A DNA stretch of 41,054 bases from Candidatus Eiseniibacteriota bacterium (GTDB lineage: Bacteria > Eisenbacteria > RBG-16-71-46 > JAFGJU01), in contig CP070702.1 in assembly GCA_020349905.1 (NCBI GenBank), forward strand, positions 1,766,624 to 1,807,677, written 5' to 3'. The first letter of the stretch is position 1. Each line of letters starts with the position of its first letter. Shown piece after piece: positions 24,662-33,949 of this stretch. The position numbers and the translations under genes are program-made. The notes under the pieces were generated by a model. It saw nothing but the letters and a program-made list of their open reading frames with translations, ran no database searches and was not told where the DNA came from.

Positions 24662-27652
24662 TCAACGCCGTTTCGCACCAGGACATATGCCAGCGTAGGC
24701 GCAGTACTGACACGAGAGGTAGCCGGGCGATGCCGCAAAGTCGCGGGACCGAATCCCTCCCGCAGCGTCGGAGATCCTCTGAAGAGCCTTTTCCAGGTCC
24801 TTCTCCGCGACGGCGTGGCGACCGGAAAGTCCGGTCCCCAGGAAACGTAGTTCAACGAAGGCCGGAAGTCTACCAAACGTTCTCTCGTAAGCGAGGGCGT
24901 ATATCTGAAGCTGTAGGCTCTCTTTGGTCTTCCTGTCCGCGTCCTTCTGGGCGCGAACGTCCGAGGACTTGAAGTCTATTATCCTAACCTCGCCCTCGCT
25001 CTCGTCCACTCTGTCCCACCTCCCGATGATCCTGTTCTTCCCCACGAAGAAGCAGAACTCCTTCTCCACGTAAGCCGGCACAACTTCGTTCTTCGACTCC
25101 TCCTCGAAGAATCTCATCAGGGCCGTCTTTCCCTCTTCGAAACGCTGCTCCTCGTGCTCCCGGGTCAAGAATCCCTCGCTGACCCACGACGCCTTGAAGA
25201 CGGCAAGTAGTTCCTCCACGGTCATCTGGCGGTCTTCGCATTTTCGTCGCAAGTATTCCTGGACAGCCCGGTGAAGGGCGCTGCCGTAGACCACGGCGTG
25301 GTGCCGCATGATGGGCACTCGAAGGATGTGTACGTACTTGTACTTCAAGGGACAGGTCTCGTAGTCGTCTATCTGCAGGTAGCTCAGCGTGAGAGTCTCC
25401 TCCGGCGGGATGGGCCGCATGAGCGGCGCCAGCTTTTCTTCGGGATGCCCCGCGCTTCGCTCGATTGTCTCCAGAGCGGAAGACTTGAAAGGAGAAGGGC
25501 TGGTCTTTGGGAGGTCCAGGGCTTCCATCACGAAGTGACTCACCTTCTTGGGTCTCGCTCCCCCGTAGTCATGGGCGCTAGTCAGAAACAGCTCTTCCTT
25601 CGCTCTTGTCATTCCGACGTAGAAGAGTCGCCGCTCCTCCTGGATGTGAAAATCCCCGCCCGGCAGGATGTCTTTCACGAGCGACTCGGGAAGTTCGATG
25701 GGCTCCCGCCTGTGCGGTACGGGAAATCTCTGGGAGACCAGGCTTACCATGAAAACGACTCTGAACTCCAGACCCTTGGCCTTGTGTATCGTGAGCACGT
25801 TGACCGCGTCGATGTCCAGGTCTGCCTCCGAAACCGCCGGGTCGTCTCCCGCCTCGGTCAGCATGTCGACGTGCTGAACGAAGCTCTGGACGTTGTCGTG
25901 CACGGCCACTGACCCGAACGCCCGGAGCAGATCGAAAAACTTGGCTATGTTGCGAATCTTCTCGTCCGCAGTGGGAGACGCCTCCCTGCTGAGACGCTGA
26001 AGGAAACCCGTCTCCTTTATGAAAGCGTACAGAACTTCCCCGGCCGTTCTTCCCCTCGACGCTCTCACGTATTGCTCAACGTCGGTCATCAGCTTGTGGA
26101 TTCTGACGAGAGTATCCTCGGAAACCTCCGGAACTTCCACCTCTCCTGCACCTGCTTCGCCCTGCACGAGGGCGTTGAAGACGTCGTGCAGGGTCCTGTT
26201 CCGTCTCCTTGCGAAATTGCTCAACTTGGTGAGCTCGACCTGGTCCACGCCGTATATCTCCGAGCCTGCCAAGTAGTGGAGGCTTATGCTGTCGGCAAAA
26301 TCAGAAATCGACCGCAGGAAGCAGAGCAGAAGCCGCACCTCCTCCCTTCCGTAGAGTCCTCTGCTCCCGGAAAACCTGTGTGGTATGCCCCGCATGTTCA
26401 GGGCTCTCAGGAAGGGGTCCGCGTCGTTGTTGGAACGCACAAGAATTGCGAAGTCCCGGAAACTGTAGTCGCCGGTCGAGGCCCGTTCTTCGATGAGGCC
26501 GGCAACCGCGTCGGCTTCGCCGGAGACGGTCTCGAAGTGAAGATGCCGAGGAGCCGGGCCGTCTTTCCACGAAGAGACGAGCCGCTTGTTTATGGAGTTC
26601 TTGACTTCCAGCCTGTCGGGGTTGTTGAAGGTGATGAGTCCGTACGCGCGGTCCAGTACTGCCTGGGGAGATCTGTAGTTGGTCGTAAGAACAACCTGCC
26701 TGGCCTCCGGATAGGTCTGCATGAAGCCCAGGATGTTGCTTATGGCGGCACCCCGGAACTTGTAGATGCTCTGGTCGTCGTCCCCCACCACGGTTATGTT
26801 CCTCGCCCGGCTTGCCAGGAGCTTGACTATCTCGAACTGTGCGTAGTTGGTGTCCTGGAATTCGTCCACCAGGATGTATCTGAACCTCTGCTGATATCTA
26901 CTGAGTACCGTCGGATGAGTGCGGAAGAGCTTGAGCGTCAGATTGACCTGATCCCCGAAATCTACCCTGCCCTCCCTGGCCATGAGCTCTTGGTATAGCT
27001 GGTAACAGTCCGCGACCTCGGCTTCCTTCCGGGCTCTCTCCGAGAGCTCCTCGTCCTGCGGCTTGAGCCTGCTCTCTTCCAGCAGCGCGTTTGCGTACTC
27101 AAGATACTCGGAGGGACTCACGTCCTCGTCCTTGGCCCTGCTGAACACGGTGACGATAGCGTGGATGAATCGAGTGGGGTCGCCGAGCGGCCTGTAGTAG
27201 GAGAGCGGAAACTGGAAGAGATGCTCTCGAAAGAAGATTATCTGTTCTGGCTGGGTGAGTACCTTGAAATCGGGAGTGAGGCCCAGCTCCAGCGCGTACT
27301 CCCTGAGCACCCGGTCGCCGAAGGCGTGGAACGTGCTTATCCAGGCGTCCGTGTATCCGTAAGGAACAAGGACGTCCACTCGCTCCTCCATCTCGGCCGC
27401 GGCTTTGTCTGTGAACGTGAGGGCGATTATCTCGTCGGGCCTCGCCCTCTTGGAGGCGATGAGGTGCGCGATTCGCCTAACTATGACGGAAGTCTTCCCC
27501 GTGCCGGCTCCCGCCACTATAAGGAGGGGGCCCTCCTCGTGGAGCACGGCCTGTCTTTGCTCTGAATTGAGCCCGGCCAGAATACCTTCGCAACGCTCGA
27601 TGGTGGGACTCCGGTCGACCTCGTTGAGAGAGGGTGTTCTGCTGTCGTTCAT
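24662..27652 (-). CDS. UvrD/RecB-like helicase fused to a PD-(D/E)XK nuclease with Fe-S cluster motif
   Basis: The 996-residue protein is a superfamily 1A helicase: Walker A AGAGTGKTS (Lys53), Walker B VDEFQDTN (about 268), GDDDQSIYKFRGA, VLTTNYRS, and VLTIHKAKGLEFRVVF. Residues from about 760 form a RecB-family nuclease: GRWDRVDE, IIDFKSS, LQLQIYALAYE. Cysteines around it (C in CPLKYKY, then CQYCAYAGIC) match the four-Cys [4Fe-4S] pin of AddB/Cas4-type nucleases. The protein should unwind and cut DNA ends, as AddAB or AdnAB do, feeding recombinational repair. I see no second helicase-nuclease subunit nearby. The gene ends 10 bases before the ABC ATPase gene and begins 25 bases after the SDR gene. 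Confidence 0.88.
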   Translation of the reverse strand: MNDSRTPSLNEVDRSPTIERCEGILAGLNSEQRQAVLHEEGPLLIVAGAGTGKTSVIVRRIAHLIASKRARPDEIIALTFTDKAAAEMEERVDVLVPYGYTDAWISTFHAFGDRVLREYALELGLTPDFKVLTQPEQIIFFREHLFQFPLSYYRPLGDPTRFIHAIVTVFSRAKDEDVSPSEYLEYANALLEESRLKPQDEELSERARKEAEVADCYQLYQELMAREGRVDFGDQVNLTLKLFRTHPTVLSRYQQRFRYILVDEFQDTNYAQFEIVKLLASRARNITVVGDDDQSIYKFRGAAISNILGFMQTYPEARQVVLTTNYRSPQAVLDRAYGLITFNNPDRLEVKNSINKRLVSSWKDGPAPRHLHFETVSGEADAVAGLIEERASTGDYSFRDFAILVRSNNDADPFLRALNMRGIPHRFSGSRGLYGREEVRLLLCFLRSISDFADSISLHYLAGSEIYGVDQVELTKLSNFARRRNRTLHDVFNALVQGEAGAGEVEVPEVSEDTLVRIHKLMTDVEQYVRASRGRTAGEVLYAFIKETGFLQRLSREASPTADEKIRNIAKFFDLLRAFGSVAVHDNVQSFVQHVDMLTEAGDDPAVSEADLDIDAVNVLTIHKAKGLEFRVVFMVSLVSQRFPVPHRREPIELPESLVKDILPGGDFHIQEERRLFYVGMTRAKEELFLTSAHDYGGARPKKVSHFVMEALDLPKTSPSPFKSSALETIERSAGHPEEKLAPLMRPIPPEETLTLSYLQIDDYETCPLKYKYVHILRVPIMRHHAVVYGSALHRAVQEYLRRKCEDRQMTVEELLAVFKASWVSEGFLTREHEEQRFEEGKTALMRFFEEESKNEVVPAYVEKEFCFFVGKNRIIGRWDRVDESEGEVRIIDFKSSDVRAQKDADRKTKESLQLQIYALAYERTFGRLPAFVELRFLGTGLSGRHAVAEKDLEKALQRISDAAGGIRSRDFAASPGYLSCQYCAYAGICPGAKRR

Positions 27653-27677
27653 GCCCGGAGACTATCCTGGGTTCTCT

Positions 27678-28670
27678 TTACAGAAGCCAGCCTCCAGAAA
27701 CCGGTATGCACGAGCCGGTAACGTACGAGGCGTCCTCAGAAACAAGAAAGAGCACGATTGCGGAGATCTCCTCCAGTGTGGCCGCGCGGCGCATGGGAAG
27801 TCCCCTTTCGACCCTCCTCATCTCGCGCTCCGAGAGTGCCTCGGTGTCAACCATGCCGGGAGCAACGACGTTCACCGTCACTCCGAAAGGAGCAAGTTCC
27901 TTCGCCATCGACTTGGTAAGGATGAGCACTCCCGTCTTGGCTGCGTTGTAGGCGGTCGTGTTGGGAAAAGCCCGGACGTTCTCGCAGCCCGCCACGCCTA
28001 AGTTGATTATTCGACCCCACTCCTGCTTTCTCATCTGCGCGCCGGCGTAACTGGAACAGTAGAACGAACTGTCGAGGTTACTCTGGACCGTTCTTCTCCA
28101 TTCCTCGGGTTCGACCTCCAGCAGCGGCTTGTGCAGGAACTCGCCCACGTTGTTTATGAGAACGTCCAGCTGTCCGAAAGTCCTGACCGTAGTCTCGACC
28201 GCCTTCCTGGCCCCGCGGGGCAGGGACACGTCTGCCGCGACGACGGCCGCCTCTCCACCCGAAGCCCGTATATCGTCAACCACCCTGGCTGCCGGGGCTC
28301 TCTCGGAGCGATAATTGACCATCACGGCCGCCCCGGCTCTGCCCAGAGCCAGACAGAGGGCCTTCCCGATGCCAGCGCCCCCACCGGTCACAAGAGCGAC
28401 CCGTGCCCGAAGCGGGCGGTCCTCCGCGACTGTTGCTTCGGTCTGCCGGGCTGCGCTGTGAGCAACCCCGATTCGCGCGGCTTTCAGCCGCGAGGCTCCT
28501 CTCCTCGTGGACCCGCTTTGTGAGACCCCCGTTCTCGAAGCTCCCCTTCCCAAAATCCCGCCTCGTGGAGCTCTGTTCTGCGAGACTCCCCTACGTGAGG
28601 ACACCGATTTCGACGCTCCTCTCTTCGAGACTCTGGTTCGTGAAGATACACTCTTATCGCGGCGCTTCAT
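27678..28670 (-). CDS. Short-chain dehydrogenase/reductase with repetitive Ser/Arg/Gly N-terminal tail
   Basis: Residues 88-330 form a classical SDR: TGGGAGIG (95-102) for NAD(P), NNVG (173-176), Asn198, Tyr241 and Lys245 (YNAAK), and a C-terminal SGGWLL. The serine that normally lies in an SSVAG-like strand before the active Tyr appears as Gly225 (LGVAG), so catalysis may be altered. Residues 6-75 are a basic tail with a five-residue period (VSKRG, SSRRG, ASRTG, STRRG), encoded by a 15-base tandem repeat. The ATG at 28670 is preceded by GGAGGAG at 10 bases, and there is no ATG, GTG or TTG between the repeats and the nucleotide-binding motif, so the tail is probably translated. The substrate is unknown; 3-oxoacyl-ACP reductase-like enzymes are the nearest type. 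It lies 60 bases after the OYE gene. Confidence 0.82.
   Translation of the reverse strand: MKRRDKSVSSRTRVSKRGASKSVSSRRGVSQNRAPRGGILGRGASRTGVSQSGSTRRGASRLKAARIGVAHSAARQTEATVAEDRPLRARVALVTGGGAGIGKALCLALGRAGAAVMVNYRSERAPAARVVDDIRASGGEAAVVAADVSLPRGARKAVETTVRTFGQLDVLINNVGEFLHKPLLEVEPEEWRRTVQSNLDSSFYCSSYAGAQMRKQEWGRIINLGVAGCENVRAFPNTTAYNAAKTGVLILTKSMAKELAPFGVTVNVVAPGMVDTEALSEREMRRVERGLPMRRAATLEEISAIVLFLVSEDASYVTGSCIPVSGGWLL
28455..28664. repeat. Degenerate 15-base tandem repeat (about 14 units) within the SDR 5' end
   Basis: Consecutive 15-base units run without indels from 28455. Examples are GCTTTGTGAGACCCC (28515), GTTCTGCGAGACTCC (28575), CCTACGTGAGGACAC (28590), TCTCTTCGAGACTCT (28620) and GGTTCGTGAAGATAC (28635). 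The approximate consensus is NNTTCGTGAGACTCC. As 15 is a multiple of three, gain or loss of units keeps the SDR frame, and all frames show a five-residue period. Confidence 0.8.
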
Positions 28671-28730
28671 TCTGAATCAACTCCTCCAACGTACCGCCAG
28701 CGTCCGGCGAGCGCCTCCCGGCGACGCGCT

Positions 28731-29837
28731 TCAACCCTCGGAGCCACCTCTCAGTTCTTCTTCTAGCACAAGACACTTGATTTCCGGCTTCTGCGACAGC
28801 AGGCACCGATTGCAGGAGATGCAGGACGCTTCGCTAGCGCCTTTCTCAAAAGAGCTCACGAGGTCCGGCTCTCTGATGAGTGGCCTGGAGAGCGAAACGA
28901 AATCTGCCTCTCCGCTGCGCACTATCTCTTCCATCAGGGCGAGGGACCGCAGCCCGCCCACCAGTATCACCGGCACGTCCACGCTCTTCTTCAAGCCGGA
29001 AGCGAAGTGTCGGAAATAGGCCTCTCCTTTGCCCGGCAGGACGTTCCTCCTCGTGTTCTGCATCCCCTCGGAAAAGCCACCGCTGGTCTCCACGGCGTCT
29101 ATGCCGCGCTCGCGAAGCCGCCTGGAAACGGAGATTCCGTCCGCGAGCTTAAGGCCGTCGTCCACGAAGTCCTCCATGCCCAGCTTGATGAGAACGGGAA
29201 AGTCCTTCCCCACTTCCTCTCTGACGCGTCGCAGTACTTCAGACAGAAACCTGAACCTGCCCTTCTCGTCTTTTCCCCATCTGTCCGTGCGCCGGTTTGA
29301 GACCGGAGACAGGAACTGTCCTATGAGGTAACCGTGCGCTCCGTGCAACTGGACTGCGTCGAAGCCGGCCGCCTTCACCCTTCCTGCGGCCGCGGCAAAG
29401 AACTCGACTATCTGTTCCGTCTCCTCGTCCGAGAGCTCGTGCGGAACCGTCTTCTGAAGTCCGTACGGGATCGCCGAAGGGGCCAGCGGAGTTGTCCCGA
29501 TGATCTCCGGTCGCGTCTGCCGCCCGGCGTGAGTTATCTGGACAGCCGCCCGCCCACCGCAATCGTGCACGGCTTCTGCGATTCTCCGGAGCCCCGGTAC
29601 GAAGCGGTCGTCGTAAATAGCGGTCTGTCTGACGCTTCCCTGCCCGAGAGGGTGAACGTACGCGTGCCCGGTTATTATGAGGCCCACGCCTCCGCGCGCG
29701 AGTGACCTGTAGAAGTCTACCGCCTCGTCCGTAACGGCTCCGTCGTCCGCCACCATCCTGTCGTTCGTGGCAGAGCGCACGAAGCGGTTTTTTATCTCCA
29801 TTGGCCCGATCCGGGCCGGGGTGAAGAGAACGCTCAC
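28731..29837 (-). CDS. NADH:flavin oxidoreductase, Old Yellow Enzyme family
   Basis: The 368-residue FMN TIM barrel carries the substrate-binding His pair H165/H168 and Tyr170 (LHGAHGYLIGQFLSP), the ITHAGRQ strand (101-107) and the C-terminal FMN phosphate region (VGGLRS, SLSRPLI). A C-terminal Cys set, C339, C342, C345 and C355, matches the [4Fe-4S] region of the 2,4-dienoyl-CoA reductase branch in outline. The chain stops there, without the second flavin/NAD domain of that enzyme. It should reduce activated C=C bonds. GTG at 29837 follows GAGGAG at 8 bases. It is the first gene of a five-gene minus-strand run (OYE, SDR, helicase-nuclease, ABC pair); OYE and SDR may act on the same ketone or enoyl substrate. 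Confidence 0.87.
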   Translation of the reverse strand: MSVLFTPARIGPMEIKNRFVRSATNDRMVADDGAVTDEAVDFYRSLARGGVGLIITGHAYVHPLGQGSVRQTAIYDDRFVPGLRRIAEAVHDCGGRAAVQITHAGRQTRPEIIGTTPLAPSAIPYGLQKTVPHELSDEETEQIVEFFAAAAGRVKAAGFDAVQLHGAHGYLIGQFLSPVSNRRTDRWGKDEKGRFRFLSEVLRRVREEVGKDFPVLIKLGMEDFVDDGLKLADGISVSRRLRERGIDAVETSGGFSEGMQNTRRNVLPGKGEAYFRHFASGLKKSVDVPVILVGGLRSLALMEEIVRSGEADFVSLSRPLIREPDLVSSFEKGASEASCISCNRCLLSQKPEIKCLVLEEELRGGSEG

Positions 29838-30030
29838 AACCTGACTCCTCGCAGACTCCAGAGATTCTCTTGGCCGGGGGGACGAAGATTCTGGTTCATA
29901 CTAGCAGACAATGCAGTGGTCAGAAAGGAAAACCGAGGAGGCTCGCTTCCCGTTCCATCGGCGCCGGCTGGAAAGAGAAACCGGCTGACGCTCGTGTTCC
30001 GTGCCAGCTGTTGCGCAGTCTACGCCCCCC

Positions 30031-30069
30031 AAAAAACAGAAGGGGTCCGTGCCACCGACACGGACCCCT
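30031..30069 (-). terminator. Rho-independent terminator of groESL
   Basis: On the minus strand a perfect 11-bp stem (AGGGGTCCGTG, 30069-30059, with its complement at 30051-30041) has a 7-base loop and is followed by TCTG and six Ts (30036-30031). It lies 31 bases past the groEL stop. Confidence 0.9.
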
Positions 30070-30099
30070 CGCTCATCAGAAGAAGCTGGCACCTGACTC

Positions 30100-31761
<1,662 letters not shown>

Positions 31762-31827
31762 CTAAGAGACCTAAGAATCCGGCTCCGCGGAACCGGGACG
31801 AACCCGGCCCCTTCGAGCACGTGACCA

Positions 31828-32115
31828 CTATCCCACGATGGCGAGCACGTCGTCCTCGCGCATGATGACGTATTCTTTGCCGTCGATCTTGACTTCCGTA
31901 CCTGAATACTTGCCCATCAAGACCCTATCACCCTTCTTGAGCTCAACAGGGATGCGCTTGCCGGCTTCGTTAAGCCTGCCGCCTCCGACAGCGATGACTT
32001 CTCCCTCCTGAGGTTTCTCCTTCGCGGTGTCAGGGATGATGATGCCTCCTTTCTTGACCTCTTTCTCCTCGAGGCGCTTGACCAGGATGCGGTCTGCCAA
32101 TGGCGTCACCTTCAT
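31828..32115 (-). CDS. groS: Co-chaperonin GroES (Hsp10)
   Basis: The 95-residue protein has the GroES fold, with [10 protein letters not shown] at the N-terminus, the mobile loop [15 protein letters not shown] that binds GroEL, and the [11 protein letters not shown] strand. I choose ATG 32115: the GTG nine bases upstream (32124) forms part of the AAGGAGTG ribosome-binding site, which is 8 bases before this ATG. It is the first gene of the groES-groEL operon. Confidence 0.96.
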   Translation of the reverse strand: MKVTPLADRILVKRLEEKEVKKGGIIIPDTAKEKPQEGEVIAVGGGRLNEAGKRIPVELKKGDRVLMGKYSGTEVKIDGKEYVIMREDDVLAIVG

Positions 32116-32191
32116 GATAGACACTCCTTTCTGAAGATGAAGTTACGCGACCAGAAATGATAACGATGGTTCATGTTCAACGCGCGCCAAC

Positions 32192-32206
32192 GCAACTAGC
32201 GTGCCA
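32192..32206 (-). promoter_or_regulatory. Sigma-54 (-24/-12) promoter upstream of groES
   Basis: On the minus strand the sequence is TGGCACG CTAG TTGC, which matches the sigma-54 core TGGCACG-N4-TTGC at every defined base, with the invariant GG and GC at correct spacing. Transcription would start near 32180, about 65 bases before the groES ATG. Confidence 0.75.
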
Positions 32207-32314
32207 TTCGTGGAGGAGTCAGAAGGTCAGAGTCGCAACTCAATATTGAAGAACGAATTGCGCAATCGGCGCGGCGCAGGGCGGACCCGGGTGCGTCGGC
32301 AGACGCGCGCTCTC

Positions 32315-32331
32315 TTTGCCCAAATGGCATC
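32315..32331. promoter_or_regulatory. Palindromic element, proximal copy (candidate enhancer site)
   Basis: TTTGCC CAAAT GGCATC shares 15 bases (TTTGCCCAAATGGCA) with the distal copy at 32438. It is a near-perfect inverted repeat about 143 bases upstream of the predicted sigma-54 transcription start, a usual enhancer distance. Confidence 0.5.
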
Positions 32332-32437
32332 TGAATGGGAGGGTCCATTACGAAAACAAGAGGGAGCAGGCGGACGATGTGAAAAGCTCCCTGGACAAAC
32401 ACGAGGCGTGGCGCGGAAAAGGGCTCAAGGGACCCGT

Positions 32438-32454
32438 TTTGCCCAAATGGCAAA
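32438..32454. promoter_or_regulatory. Palindromic element, distal copy (candidate enhancer site)
   Basis: TTTGCC CAAAT GGCAAA is a perfect 6-bp inverted repeat with a 5-base centre, about 266 bases upstream of the predicted groESL start and 123 bases from the proximal copy. The size and symmetry fit a dimeric Fis-type helix-turn-helix activator. Confidence 0.5.
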
Positions 32455-32526
32455 GCAGCGCCCGCCGACACACAGAGCCGGCCGGAGCGCGCGACGCACA
32501 ATGCGAAGTGCGCCACGTCAGGCGGC

Positions 32527-33900
32527 TCAGCCGGACCAGATGTCGTATTCCTTCATCTTTCTGTAGAGCGTCCTCAGACCGATTCCCAGGATTTCGGCTG
32601 CCTTCTGCTTGTCGTAGCCGACCGACTTCAACGTCTCTTCCATGGCGATCTTCTCGACCTCTTCCATGCTGATGCCGACCGGTATCCTGAAGAACTGCCT
32701 GCGCTTCTTGCTTGCCCTGAGATGTGCGGGAAGGTCCGCCACGTCGAGGAGCCTCTCACGGGTGCAAAAGACGACCATCCCCTCGATGCAGTTCCGCAGC
32801 TCCCGCACGTTTCCTGGCCAGTAGTGCTGCATGAACAGATCCATCGCACCGCGCGTGATGCCCTTCACCTTCTTCCCGTGCAGCTGGTTGAACTCACTGA
32901 TGAACGCGTTCACCAGGAGCGGGATGTCCTCTTTTCGTTCCCTGAGAGGCGGCACTTCTATCGTGACGACCTTGAGCCGGTAGTACAGGTCCTCCCGGAA
33001 CTTCTTCTTCCTCACGAGGGGCTCGAGTCTCTGATTGGTGGCCACGACGAGTCTGACGTCCACCTTTATTGTGTCCGAACCGCCCACTCGCTCGAACTCG
33101 CGCTCCTGCAGCATGCGAAGGAGCTTCACCTGGACCGGGGGCGTTATCTCGCTCACCTCGTCTATGAAGAGTGTCCCGCAGTCAGCCACCTCGAAGCGCC
33201 CCCTTCTCATAGAGATGGCCCCCGTGAAAGCACCTTTCTCGTGCCCGAAGAGTTCGCTCTCGAGGACTCCTTCCGAGAGGGCGGCGCAGTTGAGTTTCAC
33301 GAAGCGCTCGTCCCTTCTGGGGCTGTTCTGGTGGATGGCGAGCGCAATCAGTTCTTTCCCGGTGCCCGTCTCACCGGAGATGAGCACCGTGGCTCTGGTG
33401 GGGGCGATCTGCCGGATCTTCTCGAAGATGTCGTTCATCCCGCGCGATATGCCTATCAGGTTCTCGAAGCCGTAGCGCGAATCCAGCCGCGTGTGAAGGT
33501 CCGTTATCTGGCCCACGAGCTGCTGGTGGGAGATCCCCCGCTCTATGACCGCCTTTATCTTCTCCAGGTTGACGGGCTTCACCTGGAAATCGTAAGCACC
33601 CTGCCGCATCGCCTCGGTGGCCAGCCCCACGTCCGCGTCCTTCGTGACGGCTATTACGCACACTTCCGGGTTGCGGGCGCGCGCAATGGAGAGCAGACGC
33701 ATCCCGTCTATCCTCTGAAGCCTGAGCTCGGAAATGAGCACGTTTATGGGCTCCGAATCTATTATGTTGTAGGCCGCTTCGCCGTCTCGCGCCCAGAGCA
33801 CTTTGTAGCCGTTTTCCTCGAGGAAAGCGACGAGTCGTTTCGTGTCCGGTGTCTCGGTATCAACGACGAGCACCCTGGGTGTCTCGATCTCGAACGTCAT
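32527..33900 (-). CDS. Sigma-54-dependent response regulator (NtrC family) with Glu at the phosphoacceptor position
   Basis: The 457-residue protein has a receiver domain (8-120), an AAA+ domain (about 143-375; Walker A GETGTGKE 176-183, sigma-54 contact loop GAFTGA 223-228, Walker B TLFIDE) and a Fis-type helix-turn-helix at about 420-455 (KAAEILGIGLRTLYRKMKEY). In the receiver, the strand that should end in the phosphorylated Asp reads VLISELR, placing Glu58 there, and the second residue of the acidic pocket is Thr15 (VVDTE). Lys108 and Thr86 are kept. Glu can mimic phospho-Asp, so activity may not depend on a kinase; no kinase gene is adjacent. AGAAGGAAG precedes the ATG. It follows the RND pump gene by 49 bases and precedes the sigma-54-type groESL promoter, so either could be its target. 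Confidence 0.92.
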   Translation of the reverse strand: MTFEIETPRVLVVDTETPDTKRLVAFLEENGYKVLWARDGEAAYNIIDSEPINVLISELRLQRIDGMRLLSIARARNPEVCVIAVTKDADVGLATEAMRQGAYDFQVKPVNLEKIKAVIERGISHQQLVGQITDLHTRLDSRYGFENLIGISRGMNDIFEKIRQIAPTRATVLISGETGTGKELIALAIHQNSPRRDERFVKLNCAALSEGVLESELFGHEKGAFTGAISMRRGRFEVADCGTLFIDEVSEITPPVQVKLLRMLQEREFERVGGSDTIKVDVRLVVATNQRLEPLVRKKKFREDLYYRLKVVTIEVPPLRERKEDIPLLVNAFISEFNQLHGKKVKGITRGAMDLFMQHYWPGNVRELRNCIEGMVVFCTRERLLDVADLPAHLRASKKRRQFFRIPVGISMEEVEKIAMEETLKSVGYDKQKAAEILGIGLRTLYRKMKEYDIWSG

Positions 33901-33949
33901 CCGGCTTCCTTCTGATTACCGTCCAGCCGATTCCTGGCCGGGAGGGCAC

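Larger units (their letters stand above)
32116..32526. other. groESL upstream control region
   Basis: This 411-base stretch lies between the sigma-54 activator gene and groES, both on the minus strand. It holds the sigma-54 promoter (32192-32206) and two copies of a palindromic element (32315-32331 and 32438-32454). I find no CIRCE operator (TTAGCACTC-N9-GAGTGCTAA) and no good sigma-70 or sigma-32 promoter. No convincing gene is present. Confidence 0.65.

Noticed and set aside
28455-28664. CRISPR array or pentapeptide-repeat protein on the plus strand
   Set aside because: The 15-base units are contiguous with no spacers, and the plus-strand frames have no A(D/N)LxX pattern, no ribosome-binding site and run through the OYE gene.
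32116-32260. CIRCE/HrcA or heat-shock sigma-32 control of groESL
   Set aside because: No TTAGCACTC-N9-GAGTGCTAA repeat and no well-spaced sigma-32 or sigma-70 boxes were found; the sigma-54 match is much better.
32722-33915. Long open frame antisense to the sigma-54 regulator
   Set aside because: It is a shadow of the regulator's codons, with no ribosome-binding site or known domain.
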